In this document: positions 44,929-55,655 of the stretch, piece after piece
How the letters are laid out: every line of letters starts with the position of its first letter
How positions within the stretch are numbered: the first letter of the stretch is position 1
From: Echinarachnius parma
Lineage: Eukaryota; Echinodermata; Echinoidea; Clypeasteroida; Echinarachniidae
Reading direction: 5' to 3'
Assembly: GCA_037951105.1 (NCBI GenBank)
Contig: JBAMJV010008398.1
Location: 1-64,000 of the forward strand
DNA length: 64,000 bases
Notes under the pieces: generated by a model
What the model was told of the DNA's origin: nothing
What the model saw: only the letters and a program-made list of their open reading frames with translations
Databases searched by the model: none
Made by a program: the position numbers and the translations under genes

Positions 44929-45477
44929 TAGTTCGCGAGGTTGTGCACCTAGGTTGTGCTTCTACAAGGTCCTAAAAGACAATTCTGGGCCCCAACCTTT
45001 TATAACATTCCATGTCTGTACAACCCCCTTTGCTCCCTGGGTAATAGGATATAATCATAATATAACGAGCTTTCACCAGAAAAATTACCTAGTTATAAGA
45101 GGGTTTTGTTATGGAACCTCATTAAAAAGAGGTCGGATATAACGAAACCCGTTTATAACCAGGTATTTTTGCTGGTCCCAGCTCTTTATATTTCTTTTTT
45201 TTTTTTACCCTGATATAATGAGATACCTGATATAACAAGGTAATTGTCATGGTCCCAATGACCTCGTTATAACGAGGTTCAACTGTATCAGAGATTTTTT
45301 ATAATAAAGTTCCACTGTACATGTTTCACTTTGTGACATTATTTCTAAACTATACACGTACACGTAAGCACACTCATGACAATGAAATACCCCCTTTTCA
45401 TGACTACACTCTTCATTGAAAAAACATTATATAAATATAAATATAAATGAAAATGCCACAGTCAATGAAAACAATTA

Positions 45478-45586
45478 CAGTGGAACCTCTTTATAACAAA
45501 GAAATATAAAGAGCTGGGACCAGCTAAATTACCTTGTTATAAGAGGGTTTTGTTATATCCGACCTCTTTATAACGATGTTCCACTG
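45478..45586. mobile_element. Small TA-flanked MITE, family W (109 bp)
   Basis: Ends CAGTGGAACCTCTTTATAAC and the inverse …GTTCCACTG; TA at 45476-45477 and 45587-45588. It contains the family's 'gctgggaccagc' block. Confidence 0.8.
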
Positions 45587-45588
45587 TA

Positions 45589-46569
45589 CAAACTATCGCA
45601 ACAAATGAGGGGGGAAAAACATCCAATGCAACATGTGTGTGTTCAGAATTAGATGGAAGAATTGCATCACATTGATTTGTTTTTTTGCCAAATCACATTA
45701 TTTTAGACTCGCATAAATCTTAAAACACATATGAGTATAGTACTGAAACTAGCATACATTTGGCTGGACAGTTCTCCCCCCCCCCCCACCCCCCCCCCCC
45801 CTAAAATAGATATTAATGAAAAAAGAGCAAAGAAAATGGGAATTCTCCGTGATATAAACCCAAGACCTACCAGCTGAGCAAAAGAAATCCAAAAGGAATA
45901 TAATTTTCCTTGCTTATTTTTCATTTATAAAACATAATTTTGCTTGATTCATCCAATAACTATTTTTTCAGCGGGGGGGGGGGGGGGGGGGGGGGGGAGG
46001 GGGGGGGGGGCATTACTGGATGGAGTACATACCCGTCTTCAAAATAATTTCTGTACTGTTTCCAATAATGTTTAGCATTATATTGGTTGGGGCTGGTGGA
46101 TGCCTTTAAATAAGTTTTTTTTTTTTTTTTTTTTGTGGGGGGGGGGGGGGGGGGGGTCACTTCTGGGTGTGCCAATCTTCAAATTTATTTCTCTGGTTTA
46201 TATAATTGGAATAATCAGTCATTGCCCCCACCAAGACGGTGTGGTGGTCATAAATCCTCGAATCCGCTTGAATCAAGGGATATTACCCCATCTATAGACG
46301 GTTCGGGAGTAACGTTATCGACAATATAGAAAGTGAAGTAAATGAGTGTAGGGTTGAGAATAGATGAATGGTCATTCAGTTTTTTGCAGTGGGGTGGGAG
46401 GCTAGTTGAAATACCTTCTGATAATTCATTCCATTATGGGTACAGACAATAATCACGTCAATTTGTTAGTGACAATGTTTATGTAAAGGTGAGCGATGAT
46501 GAATATCATCGCCATCAACATCTTCATTACAGCGCCATCATCATCCATCATCATCATCATCATCATCAA

Positions 46570-46600
<31 letters not shown>

Positions 46601-46659
46601 TTTTCACCGTCATCATGCACTGTCCATCATAACCATCATCATCGTCCATATATCTTTAA
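45589..46659. other. Non-coding DNA with long poly-C/poly-G tracts and a (CAT)n run
   Basis: Poly-C at ~45777-45800, poly-G at ~45974-46010 and at ~46137-46156 (directly after poly-T), and (CAT)n at ~46538-46600. The repeated 'cccgtcttcaaaataatttc'-like blocks suggest poly-G-bearing repeats. No gene seen. Confidence 0.6.
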
Positions 46660-48232
46660 AGGGCAATGAAACTATGGCTTTTGGCTATTAGTATCGTTTA
46701 GAGGGTGAACAGACATTTTATTTGATACATAACTTGGCAATTTTGGCCTCCTGGATCCCATGAAATCCTTACGCGAACATACCCACATTTTACTAATTCT
46801 TACGGCGGCAAAAGGTGATGGGAGCGGCCATGTTCTTGTAATTGCCCGACATGCTTTGCAAACTATGACGAGTGCGCTACGGGCCGAGCAAAAAGCTTTT
46901 CACTGATTTACAGACTCGTCAAAGCATCTACAAGTATTCAGACAATAGTTTCAATAGGTGATATTGAAATGCATTATACCCAGGGAGCAAACACCCCATT
47001 TTTTAGGATATCATACATGGAATGTTATAAAAGGTTGTTCACCAGAAATGTCTTCTAGGACCATCTAGGATCACAACCTAGGTGGACAACCTCGCGATCT
47101 AGCTACTGGAAGTTCACAAAACGCGTACAAACGATTTAACCCATAATGTACGTTAATAGCGCATTAAATCCTTAGGGTTCATGAAGGTTTGTCTGTGCTA
47201 TTTACAAAATTACACCCCAAAGCATTATGATATCATCACATCGCTTCAGATTTGTATTCTGTAGAGTCGTGTGCATATTTTGATACCAAATTTGACTGCA
47301 TAATTTCTTTGGTTAATGTGTCACGTGTCATTTTAAGTCACGTGTTATACAAACGACTTGAAATTGCACGTTCAGTTATATACAAAAACGCATTAAAATG
47401 CTCAAGATATTTAAAACGTTACACAATTTGTATTTGAAGTTCTTCAAATGGCATTCAATTTAATTTGTTTAAGTTTTTGAAATGATAAACGAAAACAATA
47501 GAATAATAACAAAAACATAAACAAGTGAAAACAATAAAATACATAAGACTATGAGTTCATTATAGTGTATTGTTGGTATCTGATTTTACTAAATCATTAT
47601 AATAGAGGTAAAAATCGTAAAATAGGTTTTTATAATGAAATGTACATATTGTACAATGAGGACATATACATTTGTATATATTGATTATAGAGTACAGGTA
47701 TACAATCTACCTAAATACAGAATATAATACAATATGAACCATTTAATATAATAATATAGGGATTTACTTACTAATAACAGTTTAATGATGTATCTGACAA
47801 CAATGCACTGATATACTTGTTTGTATTAGTGTTACGTATTTTGCCAATATTAACATGGAACTAATACAGAAGACGTCAGCAATGAGTGTAAATATTTTGT
47901 AGGTGTAGCCTGTAGGGAAAGATAAGGGGAAGTAAATGAAGCGGCAAAGTCAGTAGCGCTTCGCCCCCTGGACCCCCATTCAGCTTTCCAATGTGGGTAT
48001 CCCTTGACTTATTCTATGTAGGGTTCCATCAGGATGATTGCAATCGACAGTATTTATCTATCAGGCTAAAGTTCATCCATACTTGGACAGTGCCCTCATC
48101 ATACCAGGATGCTTGCAATGTGCACTTAATAATCTTACAATCTCTAAACAGCTAATTCAAAAGCCAATTAACTAAAAAATAGTTAACTCTATAATACATA
48201 TAGACAACATCTTTATAAATTATCTGGATATT

Positions 48233-49526
48233 GTAGACCTTACGGCTGCCTATGACACAGTGAATCATCGATTACTCCTCAATAAGCTGTACAGGATGAC
48301 AAGTGACATTCATCGACCAAACTCATCCAACTGCTACTAGGAAACAGACGTTTCTTTGTGGAGCTGAACGGAAAGCGCTGCAGGTGGAGGATACAGAAGA
48401 ATGGACTCCCACAGGGCAGTGCTTCGCCCCAGTCCTGTTCAACATCTACACGAATGACCAACCTGTCTCTCCAGGCACAAGGAGCTTCATCTATGATGAC
48501 GATCTCGGCATTGCCACTCAGAACAGCGATACCAATGAGATAGAGAGCACATTAACATCAGCCCTAGACAACCTGACAGTATACTACAGAGAAAACCAGC
48601 TGAAAGCAAACCCTACCAAGACCCAGGTCTGCTTATTTCATCTACGCAACCGCGAGGCTGGGAAGAAACTATCACTCACATGGAATGGTACCCCCCTTGA
48701 CCACTGCGATCATCCAGTGTACCTTGGCGTTACCCTGGATCGGACACTTTCATTCAAGCAGCATATCGGAAAGGTGAGGGGAAAAGTGAGGACCAGGAAC
48801 AACCTCCTCCGGAAACTGACAAACTCCTCTTGGAGTGCCAGTGCATCTACACTACGGGCAACAGCTGTTGCACTTTGTTATTCTGCTGCGGAGTATGCGT
48901 GCCCAGTCTGGGAAAGATCCTCGCACTCGAAGAAACTTGACCCAATTCTCAACGATAGCTGCAGAGCAATCTCTGGTTGTCTAAAGCCGACAAATGTAAG
49001 CAGCCTGTATGTCCTGTCCGGCATTGCTCCACCCGATATACGCCGGTCAGCAGCCAGTAGCGTGGAGCGTCTCAGACAAAGTCAGGATAGCCGCCATCCA
49101 TGTTATGACATCCAACCATCCCAGAAACGGCTCAAATCAAGGAAAAGCTTCCTACACTCTGTCCAACTGCTGACCGAATCCTCACAGGTGGCCAGACGTA
49201 GGCTTTGGGAGGAGAGGCGCAGCAGTAACCGCCACCATGACAAGCTACCTCTCCCTACTAAGGAGCACTTACCCCCAGGACACAAGCAAGACTGGAAGAC
49301 ATGGAAGTCCCTCAACCGACTTCGCACAGGGATGGGTCGATGCAAAGTCATCATGAAAAAGTGGGGATGTACAGATGATGACAACACTAACTGCGACTGT
49401 GGCACATCACAAACCATGCAACACCTCCTTCAATGTCCTAACCTTGATGAACAGTGTAGTCAAGGAGATCTGGTGGCTGCAAATGAGACAGCCCTGCGAT
49501 GTGCAAAGTCATGGCCAAATATTTAA
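48233..49526 (+). pseudogene. Reverse transcriptase fragment (Jockey/CR1-like), frameshifted
   Basis: The fragment opens in VDLTAAYDTVNHRLLLNKLY (motif A region), shifts frame to LLLGNRRFFVELNGKRC… GLPQGS (motif B), then shifts again into APVLFNIYTND. From about 48430 one frame runs to TAA at 49524-49526. It covers the catalytic IYDDDLGIA motif (YxDD type), PVYLGVTLDRTLSF, the thumb, and a C-terminal zinc-knuckle-like CDCGTSQTMQHLLQCP. At least two frameshifts and the lost endonuclease half make it non-functional. Confidence 0.88.
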
Positions 49527-49566
49527 TATTCTAGATTAGTGTAGATGTAGGATACGAAAGAAGAAG
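48233..49566 (+). mobile_element. 5'-truncated non-LTR retrotransposon insertion
   Basis: Bounded by identical 11-bp repeats ATCTGGATATT at 48222-48232 and 49567-49577, a target duplication. The surrounding sequence is continuous with the related repeat at ~54490-54510, which lacks the insert. It contains the 3' part of a reverse-transcriptase ORF and a short tail ending 'gatacgaaagaagaag'. The clade is uncertain (Jockey/CR1-like superfamily). Confidence 0.85.
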
Positions 49567-49577
49567 ATCTGGATATT

Positions 49578-49934
49578 ACAAATCCCAAAGTTTCCGGGGG
49601 CTCCGCCCCCCGGACCCCCAATAAGCTTCCCAATGTGGGTATCCCATGAATGATGCTATTCAGGGTTCCATCAGAATGCTTGCAATATATGTATCTATCA
49701 GGCGTAAGTTCATATTGGAAAAAGCCTAGCTCATAACATGATGCTTGCAGTGTGCACCTAATAATCTTCCAATTTCTAAATAGCTGACTCCCCCCCCCCC
49801 CCCCCCCCCCTAGCCATAACACCCGGGCACGCTGCTGGATTGTCGCTTCGCTCCCTCGCCAGAGATGGTCAAAATGACGAATCATCCCCCCCCCCCCCCT
49901 CCCACAATGGCGAGAAGAAATCGACGCCCTTGAT
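49578..49934. mobile_element. Right end of a family-Y hAT-like element inside X2
   Basis: 'ttccgggggctccgccccc' through poly-C tracts to the terminus ATCGACGCCCTTG parallels 54500-54863. Its left half (47958-48221) lies before the LINE insertion. The left terminus is missing. Confidence 0.6.
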
Positions 49935-51117
49935 TAGCACTGTATTCATATACTGTGTCAGGCTGGAAGACTCCCATATGAGTTAGAAATGTGCACTCTT
50001 GTGTGCTGGATTGATTGCAGTATGTATCCAATGACTGGAGATAAACATAACGACGCACCGCGATCGTCATACATTAATATGTTCGCTAAATCATAACATC
50101 CATTTTATCATTATAATTATTTCATGTCATTATTCTTATGTATTTCTTTGTTTCAAATTATTTTATTTTGTATTGTGTTATCCTTTGTTTTGCTAATTAC
50201 CTTTTTTTTTCCATCTTGCTAAATTTCATCGAACATGTATAGGGTTTAACGAACATGTATAGGGTTTAACAGCTAAATATTTGTTTCATTCTATAATCTG
50301 CATCATTTCCACATATTTTTGTCAATAGGCGTATGTGAAATTTTACATTCTATATCTGACACGTGACATATAAAAGGCACGTGACAAAAAATAATAGAAG
50401 TAAAATGGCCAAATTTGGTATCAAACGATGTAAAACTATCTATGAAAGACATATTCGAAGCAATTCGATGATAGCAGCATGCGTTTGGGTGTAATCGTGA
50501 AAATACCAGAGTAGGATGTTCATGAACCCTAAGGATTTAAGGCGCTTTTAACGTACATTAGGGGTAAAATCCTTAATATGTGTTTTCTGGCCTTCCAGTA
50601 GCTAGTTCGCGAGGTTGTCCACCTAGGTTGTGCTTCTACAAGGTCCTAGAAGACAATTCTGGGCCCAAACCTTTTATAACATTCCATGTATGAAAAACCC
50701 CCTTTGCTCCCTGGGTAATTAGTGCATATCACTGACCATAAGTCCGCACACACCAAATAATGGCGGCCTCCAGTGTTCGCATGAATAGTGGTAAACCCGA
50801 TAGAGTTTTCACATATTTCTCCCAAAGCAGAAATCTGAGTCCGAGTTTGTTATATATAATAAAAAGGCATATTACGATATATCAAGTAGGATAAACTCTA
50901 TTCTTGAGTTGCATTGCCCTTTAAGTACTATCTTCTTCTGATGTTAAAGAATTGGAAATTAAAAGAAAGACAAATCACCGCCGTCGTCGTCATCATCATT
51001 TGTTAAAAAAAAGTTTAAACAAGGACTAACAAATAATCATCGTCAATATCTTCATTTACCTCATCATCTTTACAATTAGTGTTATATCTTTTTGAATTTC
51101 AATTGTACCTCTATTAA

Positions 51118-51433
51118 AGGGACTTAGTAACATTGTCCAAATCCTCAAAATAAATTTGTCATTCTAGCGGTTCCCTCATACCTTGTTGTATTCGTATTAA
51201 CAATAAAATCATGGGACAGGTTTCGGTTTTTCAAATTTCCCTTTCGTTACAAAGATAAGTACGATCGAAGTATTCAGATAAGAAAAACTCCGGGCGAGTT
51301 TTTCTTCTGTGTACAAAGTGAGTGCAGTGAGTTATTGAATATCACTTTGCTTTTCGCTCATTACTTGGCCATGCAATGTCCATTTGACTTGAAATTTTCA
51401 CACAAGTCATGTCAACAAAGTTACTAGATCCCT
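51118..51433. mobile_element. TTAA-type MITE family C (316 bp)
   Basis: AGGGACTTAGTAACATTG at the left and the inverse GTTACTAGATCCCT at the right; TTAA at 51114-51117 and 51434-51437. Single ends of the same family occur near 5445-5475 and 59840. Confidence 0.75.
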
Positions 51434-51544
51434 TTAATAATTTCAACTTATTTGCTGAAAAACCTGAAATGACAAATCACAAACATCAACATCATCATCA
51501 GTATCAGTATCACCTTCTTTCTCATCACCATCCTCCTCCTCCTC

Positions 51545-51565
51545 GACGTCGTCATAATCATAATT

Positions 51566-51658
<93 letters not shown>

Positions 51659-51740
51659 TGATCATCATCTGATCATCATCATCATCTGATCATCATCATC
51701 ATCATCATCAGATCATCATCTGATCATCATCATCAGTGCT
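51545..51740. repeat. (CAT)n microsatellite with TGATCATCA variants
   Basis: About 33 uninterrupted CAT/ATC units (~51561-51658) followed by interrupted 'tgatcatcat' units. Apparent poly-His and poly-Met frames come from it. Confidence 0.95.
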
Positions 51741-53506
51741 ATCTTCTTCTGATGTTGAAGTATTGGAAATTGAAATAGAAGAATGTACTTTGTTTTCGTA
51801 CCTTTTTACTTATTTTACATCAAGATAAGAAAGGTGCATAAAATATCAATTATATACATTATAAAACACAACATTTCACATACAAGCAAGAATGCAAAAA
51901 AATGAACAGATGGCCATAAAAATAAGAATCAACATTATGCAAGATAAAATACCTAAAATAGCCCAACAATAAATTCCGAATATCTTGGTTCATAATCTAT
52001 ACGTTATAATTCGGGACAATGAAAGTTTTGTTGTTGGTACGTTTAGATATGTCTTCGAGTTTGTAGCATGTTTACTGATACGTTTTCCGACCACCACGCG
52101 GAAAGTCGGCGACAGAGCAAAAATAAAAGTATGACTTTCAAATTTTAGCCTAAAAGCCCTATTCCTTGAATGCGAATAATGGCGTTTCACATTGTTGTTT
52201 ATACCCGTACGTGGGATATTCTTTTGTCAGACTTCGGATGACTGTAATCATGACAACTCGAAAATGGGCTTATTAAAAGGGCAAATTAATACCACAAAAC
52301 TTCGGCAATGGAATAGTCTAGTACGTGGTACCCCGACAGGTTCTTGACTTGGAAATTGAGAAACTTGAGCGCTGTAAGACAAGACTCGAAGCGGAACCAA
52401 ACCCTACACCATAAGCCGTGGATTAGGACGATATTACATCAAGTGATGGCGCGCGAACAACCTCTTTTATTGGCGGTAAAAGTCCCGAATGATGAATAGA
52501 AGCAATACAGCAAGGGATGTGAGATAGTGAGAGTTGTTTATGTAAGAGAAGATTGTTGAAAGAGACGAAGAATTACACTTGGGTACTCTAGGGTGAAAAG
52601 GAAGCTCATAAAAATGGTCAATGAAAAACAAAAAGCGGGAAAAGAGGGAATATTGACGCCGCGCCAGCCGCTATAGGTTTCCCACCAGCTATATTGCGAA
52701 CCCGAGCGGCCCCACTCTCAGTGCTAGCTATGCAAGAGAAGTCGGCGGCGGTTTTGCAACGCGATACGCCGACTCTACAGGGAGCGCGAAGGAACGGAAG
52801 ACTGGTACCTACTCGGAGCCCGCGCAGGAAATGGAGCAATTTTCTTGCACTGTAGAGACCGTTTCGAGTGGTCGGCTTTTCTCTTTAAAATTGCTCTTGG
52901 TTTTTATACCCTTGTCTTTTAACCTACACCAGTGAGTATAGAACTGGGTAAAGGGATAAGTAAGGGATCGCTGATAATCAAAGCAGAGGATGGTGTTAAG
53001 GGTCCTTTCGTCAAATCTCTCTTGGAAAGCTAAGGGGAAGGAAAATAAACTCCCGAGACGGAACCAAGGACCCTGTGTAATGGTACTTGCCAGGGATTAT
53101 CAGTGTGATCGGTGCGTTAAGAGCAAACGGGTGGTTGTGTGAAGTGCCGGGCGCGGATGTACGTACTCGGGGTAGTAAGTCACTGTAAAGCAACCATACT
53201 TTATCTCCTCTGGGCATCTTTAAAAACAAAGGGCCTGTTTGGCATGCTCATCCTCCCTACCATGCCCGCCGCCTCTAGTTATAGAGAGAGTATGCCTCAG
53301 TTTGACAACAAAAACAAGACTTTTTTGTATTATTCTCATTGATAAGATGAAATAACATGGATAAGACTTGAGGAAATAAGAAAACAAATAAGAAGAAAAA
53401 GCTTTGCAAAAAATGAAAGGTGAAAAAGAATAACAAAGCAATTCATAGACGAAGAAGAACAACAAAAAATACAATAAAAAAAGCAAGCAGAATATAGCTA
53501 TAATAA
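51741..53506. other. Apparently single-copy DNA, GC-richer at 52300-53250; no gene recognised
   Basis: No transposon ends or internal repeats were seen. Between ~52320 and 53230 the base composition is more balanced with many CpG. Short frames occur on both strands (e.g. 52839-52618 minus) without domain character. A promoter or untranslated exon of an unseen gene is possible. Confidence 0.35.
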
Positions 53507-53542
53507 TATGACGATACAGAAGGTTGATTTTGATGGTGAGGG

Positions 53543-53551
53543 TGATGGAAG

Positions 53552-53604
<53 letters not shown>

Positions 53605-53632
53605 CTGATGATGCTGATGATGATGATGATGT

Positions 53633-53688
<56 letters not shown>

Positions 53689-53825
53689 TTGATGATGATG
53701 ATGATGATGATGGTGGGGGTGATGGCAGTGATGATGGTGTCAATGGTGGGGGTGATGGCAGTGATGATGATGATGGTGATGAGAAAGATGATGATGATGA
53801 TGATGGTGGGGGTGATGGCAGTGAT
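53543..53825. repeat. (GAT)n microsatellite, left part
   Basis: Long ATG/GAT repeats with GTT, GCT and GGTGGG variants. The run resumes after the transposon at ~54872-54950 ('gatgatggtgatgatg'), so it was one tract before insertion. Poly-Asp/poly-Met/poly-Ser frames here are by-products. Confidence 0.95.
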
Positions 53826-54863
53826 CAGGGGCGTCGATCACGGGGGATGGGGGGATATACCCCCCCCCCCCCCCCAAATATTTCAGGTGGGGGGGGGATG
53901 GCCTGTATTATCATCCCCCCCAATATTTGGGGTTCAAAAATATATAATAACATTAAAATTAAGGAGCATTGCCCCCTCTCATGAATGGAAGTTGTTACTA
54001 TAGTCTTCTTTAAAACACTTTTTGATAGTGCTAAACTGCCCAAATCCAAAATCTTCCGGGGCTGCGCCCCTGGAACCCCGATTAAGGTTATTTGACCCAG
54101 TACCAGCCATGTACTTATTAAATAGTTTTACTCTGGCACACTGTGCGTTTGCGCTTCGCTCACTAAAATTGGGCTAACTATTCAATAGTTAATTGTATTT
54201 CTAGATACTACAAATCCCAAAGCTTCCGGGGGCTTCGCCCTCTGGACCCCCAATAAGCTTTCCAGTGTGGGTATCCCTTGACTTATTCTATTCAGGGTTC
54301 CATCAGGATGCTTGCAATCGACAGGATTTATCTATTAGGCTAAAATTCATCCATACTTGGACAGTGCCTTCATCATAACAGGATGCTTGCAATGTGCACT
54401 TAATAATCTTCCAATCTCTAAACAGCTAATTCAAAAGCCAATTAACTAAAGAATAGTTAACTCTATATTTACATATAGACAACATCATTATATCTGGATA
54501 TTACAAATCCCAAAGCTTCCGGGGGCTCCGCCCCCTGGACCCCCAATAAGCTTCCCAATGTGGGTATCCCATGACTGATGCTATTCAGGGTTCCATCAGA
54601 ATGCTTGCAATATAATATGTATCTATTAGGCTAAAGTTCATATTGGACAAAGCCCAGCTCATAACATGATGCTTGCAATGTGCACTTAATAATCAATTTC
54701 TAAACAGCTGAATTCAAAAGCTTTGCCCCCCCCCCCCCCCCCCCCCCACTCAGCCATAAATACCCGGGCACGTACGCTGCTGGGTTGTCGCTTCGCTCCC
54801 TCGCCACAGATGGTCAAAATGACGAATCATCCCCCCAATAGCGAGAAGAAATCGACGCCCTTG
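53826..54863. mobile_element. Non-autonomous hAT-like element (family Y), 1038 bp, inserted in a (GAT)n tract
   Basis: It starts CAGGGGCGTCGAT and ends ATCGACGCCCTTG, with a perfect 8-bp duplication GCAGTGAT (53818-53825 and 54864-54871). The interior contains three 'ccggggg-c-cgcccc' blocks followed by 'ggacccccaataagctt', i.e. internal duplications, and poly-C tracts. No transposase. Confidence 0.85.
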
Positions 54864-55039
54864 GCAGTGATGATGGTGATGATGTTGATGATGATGATGG
54901 TGATGGTAATAATGACTATGATAAGGATGCTAAGGATGAAGATGATGATGCGCATATAATGTTATTGAGCAGATGAGGTAATAAGAATTTATAATTTAAC
55001 CAGAACGTCAATGACGTAGCGCTCAACCGCCATCTCGCA

Positions 55040-55655
55040 ACATCAAATATCGCAAATTTCATGTGGTACACTTTTCAACTGGTCAAAAAATAAAAATTTG
55101 ATGCCCTGGAAGGGACATAAAAAAAAAATAATAAAAAAATTAAAGTGAAAAAAAAATAAATTTGACGCCCCGGAAGGGACATGGAAAAAAAAATAAAATA
55201 AAATAAAAGTAAAAAATAAATAAATTAATTTAAACAAAATATATATATATATATAAATAAATAAATTAATTTAAAAAAAAAATACAAAAATACAAAAAAT
55301 TAAAAAATTAAAAATTACCATAATTAATGAATGGAGAAAAATTTCAAAATTCTGTGTAGAAGTTTAGTGTACCAAAGTTAGCTCTACCAGATAAAGCAAA
55401 CCAAATCAAAATCGGTCGAGAAATGAAGGAGAAGAAGCATTTTTGTGATTTCGAATAAATTTGCATAAATTACCATAGATAATGAATTTCACGATTCTGT
55501 GTAGAAGTTTTAAATCCCCCTCCTAGCCCTATCTTATGAAACAATCAGAATCAAAATCGGTTGAAAAAATAACGAAGAAGAAGCATTTTGAAAACTGTGG
55601 ACGGACGGAAGGACGGACGGACGGACGGACGGACGGAAGGACGGACGGACGGAAT
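55040..55655. repeat. A/T-rich repeat region with internal duplications and (GGAC)n tail
   Basis: 'ttgatgccctggaagggaca' recurs with changes about 70 bp later (~55098, ~55171). 'ttctgtgtagaagttt' recurs at ~55351 and ~55493 with downstream 'aaaatcgg' and 'agaagaagcatttt'. It ends in a GGAC/GGAA microsatellite (~55600-55652). It looks like a dispersed repeat, boundaries unknown. Confidence 0.6.

Larger units (their letters stand above)
40281..45043. mobile_element. Element X1: long inverted termini, superfamily unassigned
   Basis: It starts TACCCAGGGAGCAAACACCCC, a terminus repeated inverted at the right end (GCTCCCTGGGTA). The arms match over several hundred bp ('tggaatgttataaaaggt', 'cacaacctaggtg', 'ccttagggttcatga'). 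Its sister copy X2 (46977-50717) shares both arms and the subterminal 'gcactgtattcac…' block (43680 and 49937). No transposase is recognised in the interior, which holds MITE A4 (41579-42113). The right arm holds a mariner insert (44330-44928). Long imperfect termini suggest a Mutator-like or foldback type, but no clean target duplication was found. Apart from the inserts, 42118-43670 has no recognised feature. Confidence 0.75.
40209..45285. mobile_element. TA-flanked MITE (family W) split by element X1
   Basis: Ends CAGTGGAACCTCGTTATAAC and the inverse GTTATAACGAGGTTCAACTG, with TA at 40207-40208 and 45286-45287, mark a Tc1/pogo-type MITE. Its own sequence is only about 315 bp (40209-40280 plus 45044-45285); the rest is X1. 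A complete small relative lies at 45478-45586. Confidence 0.75.
46977..50717. mobile_element. Element X2, second copy of the long-terminus family
   Basis: The termini TACCCAGGGAGCAAACACCCC and GCTCCCTGGGTA, and both arms, match X1. Left arm ~46977-47560, right arm ~49936-50717. The interior is mostly a family-Y type sequence ('gggggctccgccccc', 'ggacccccaataagc') carrying a LINE fragment. No transposase. Confidence 0.75.
46660..50920. mobile_element. TTAA-type MITE (family Z) split by element X2
   Basis: It starts AGGGCAATGAAACTATGG and ends TTGCATTGCCCT; TTAA at 46656-46659 and 50921-50924. Its own sequence is about 520 bp (46660-46976 and 50718-50920), the remainder being X2. Non-coding. 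Confidence 0.75.

Noticed and set aside
40281-45043. Calling X1/X2 a Mutator-like or piggyBac element
   Set aside because: Long termini would fit a Mutator-like element, but neither copy shows a clear 9-11-bp duplication, and TTAA does not flank them; left unassigned.
53508-54003. Poly-Asp and poly-Met proteins
   Set aside because: Products of the (GAT)n microsatellite running into a hAT-like element; no gene structure. The same applies to poly-His at 51409-51672.
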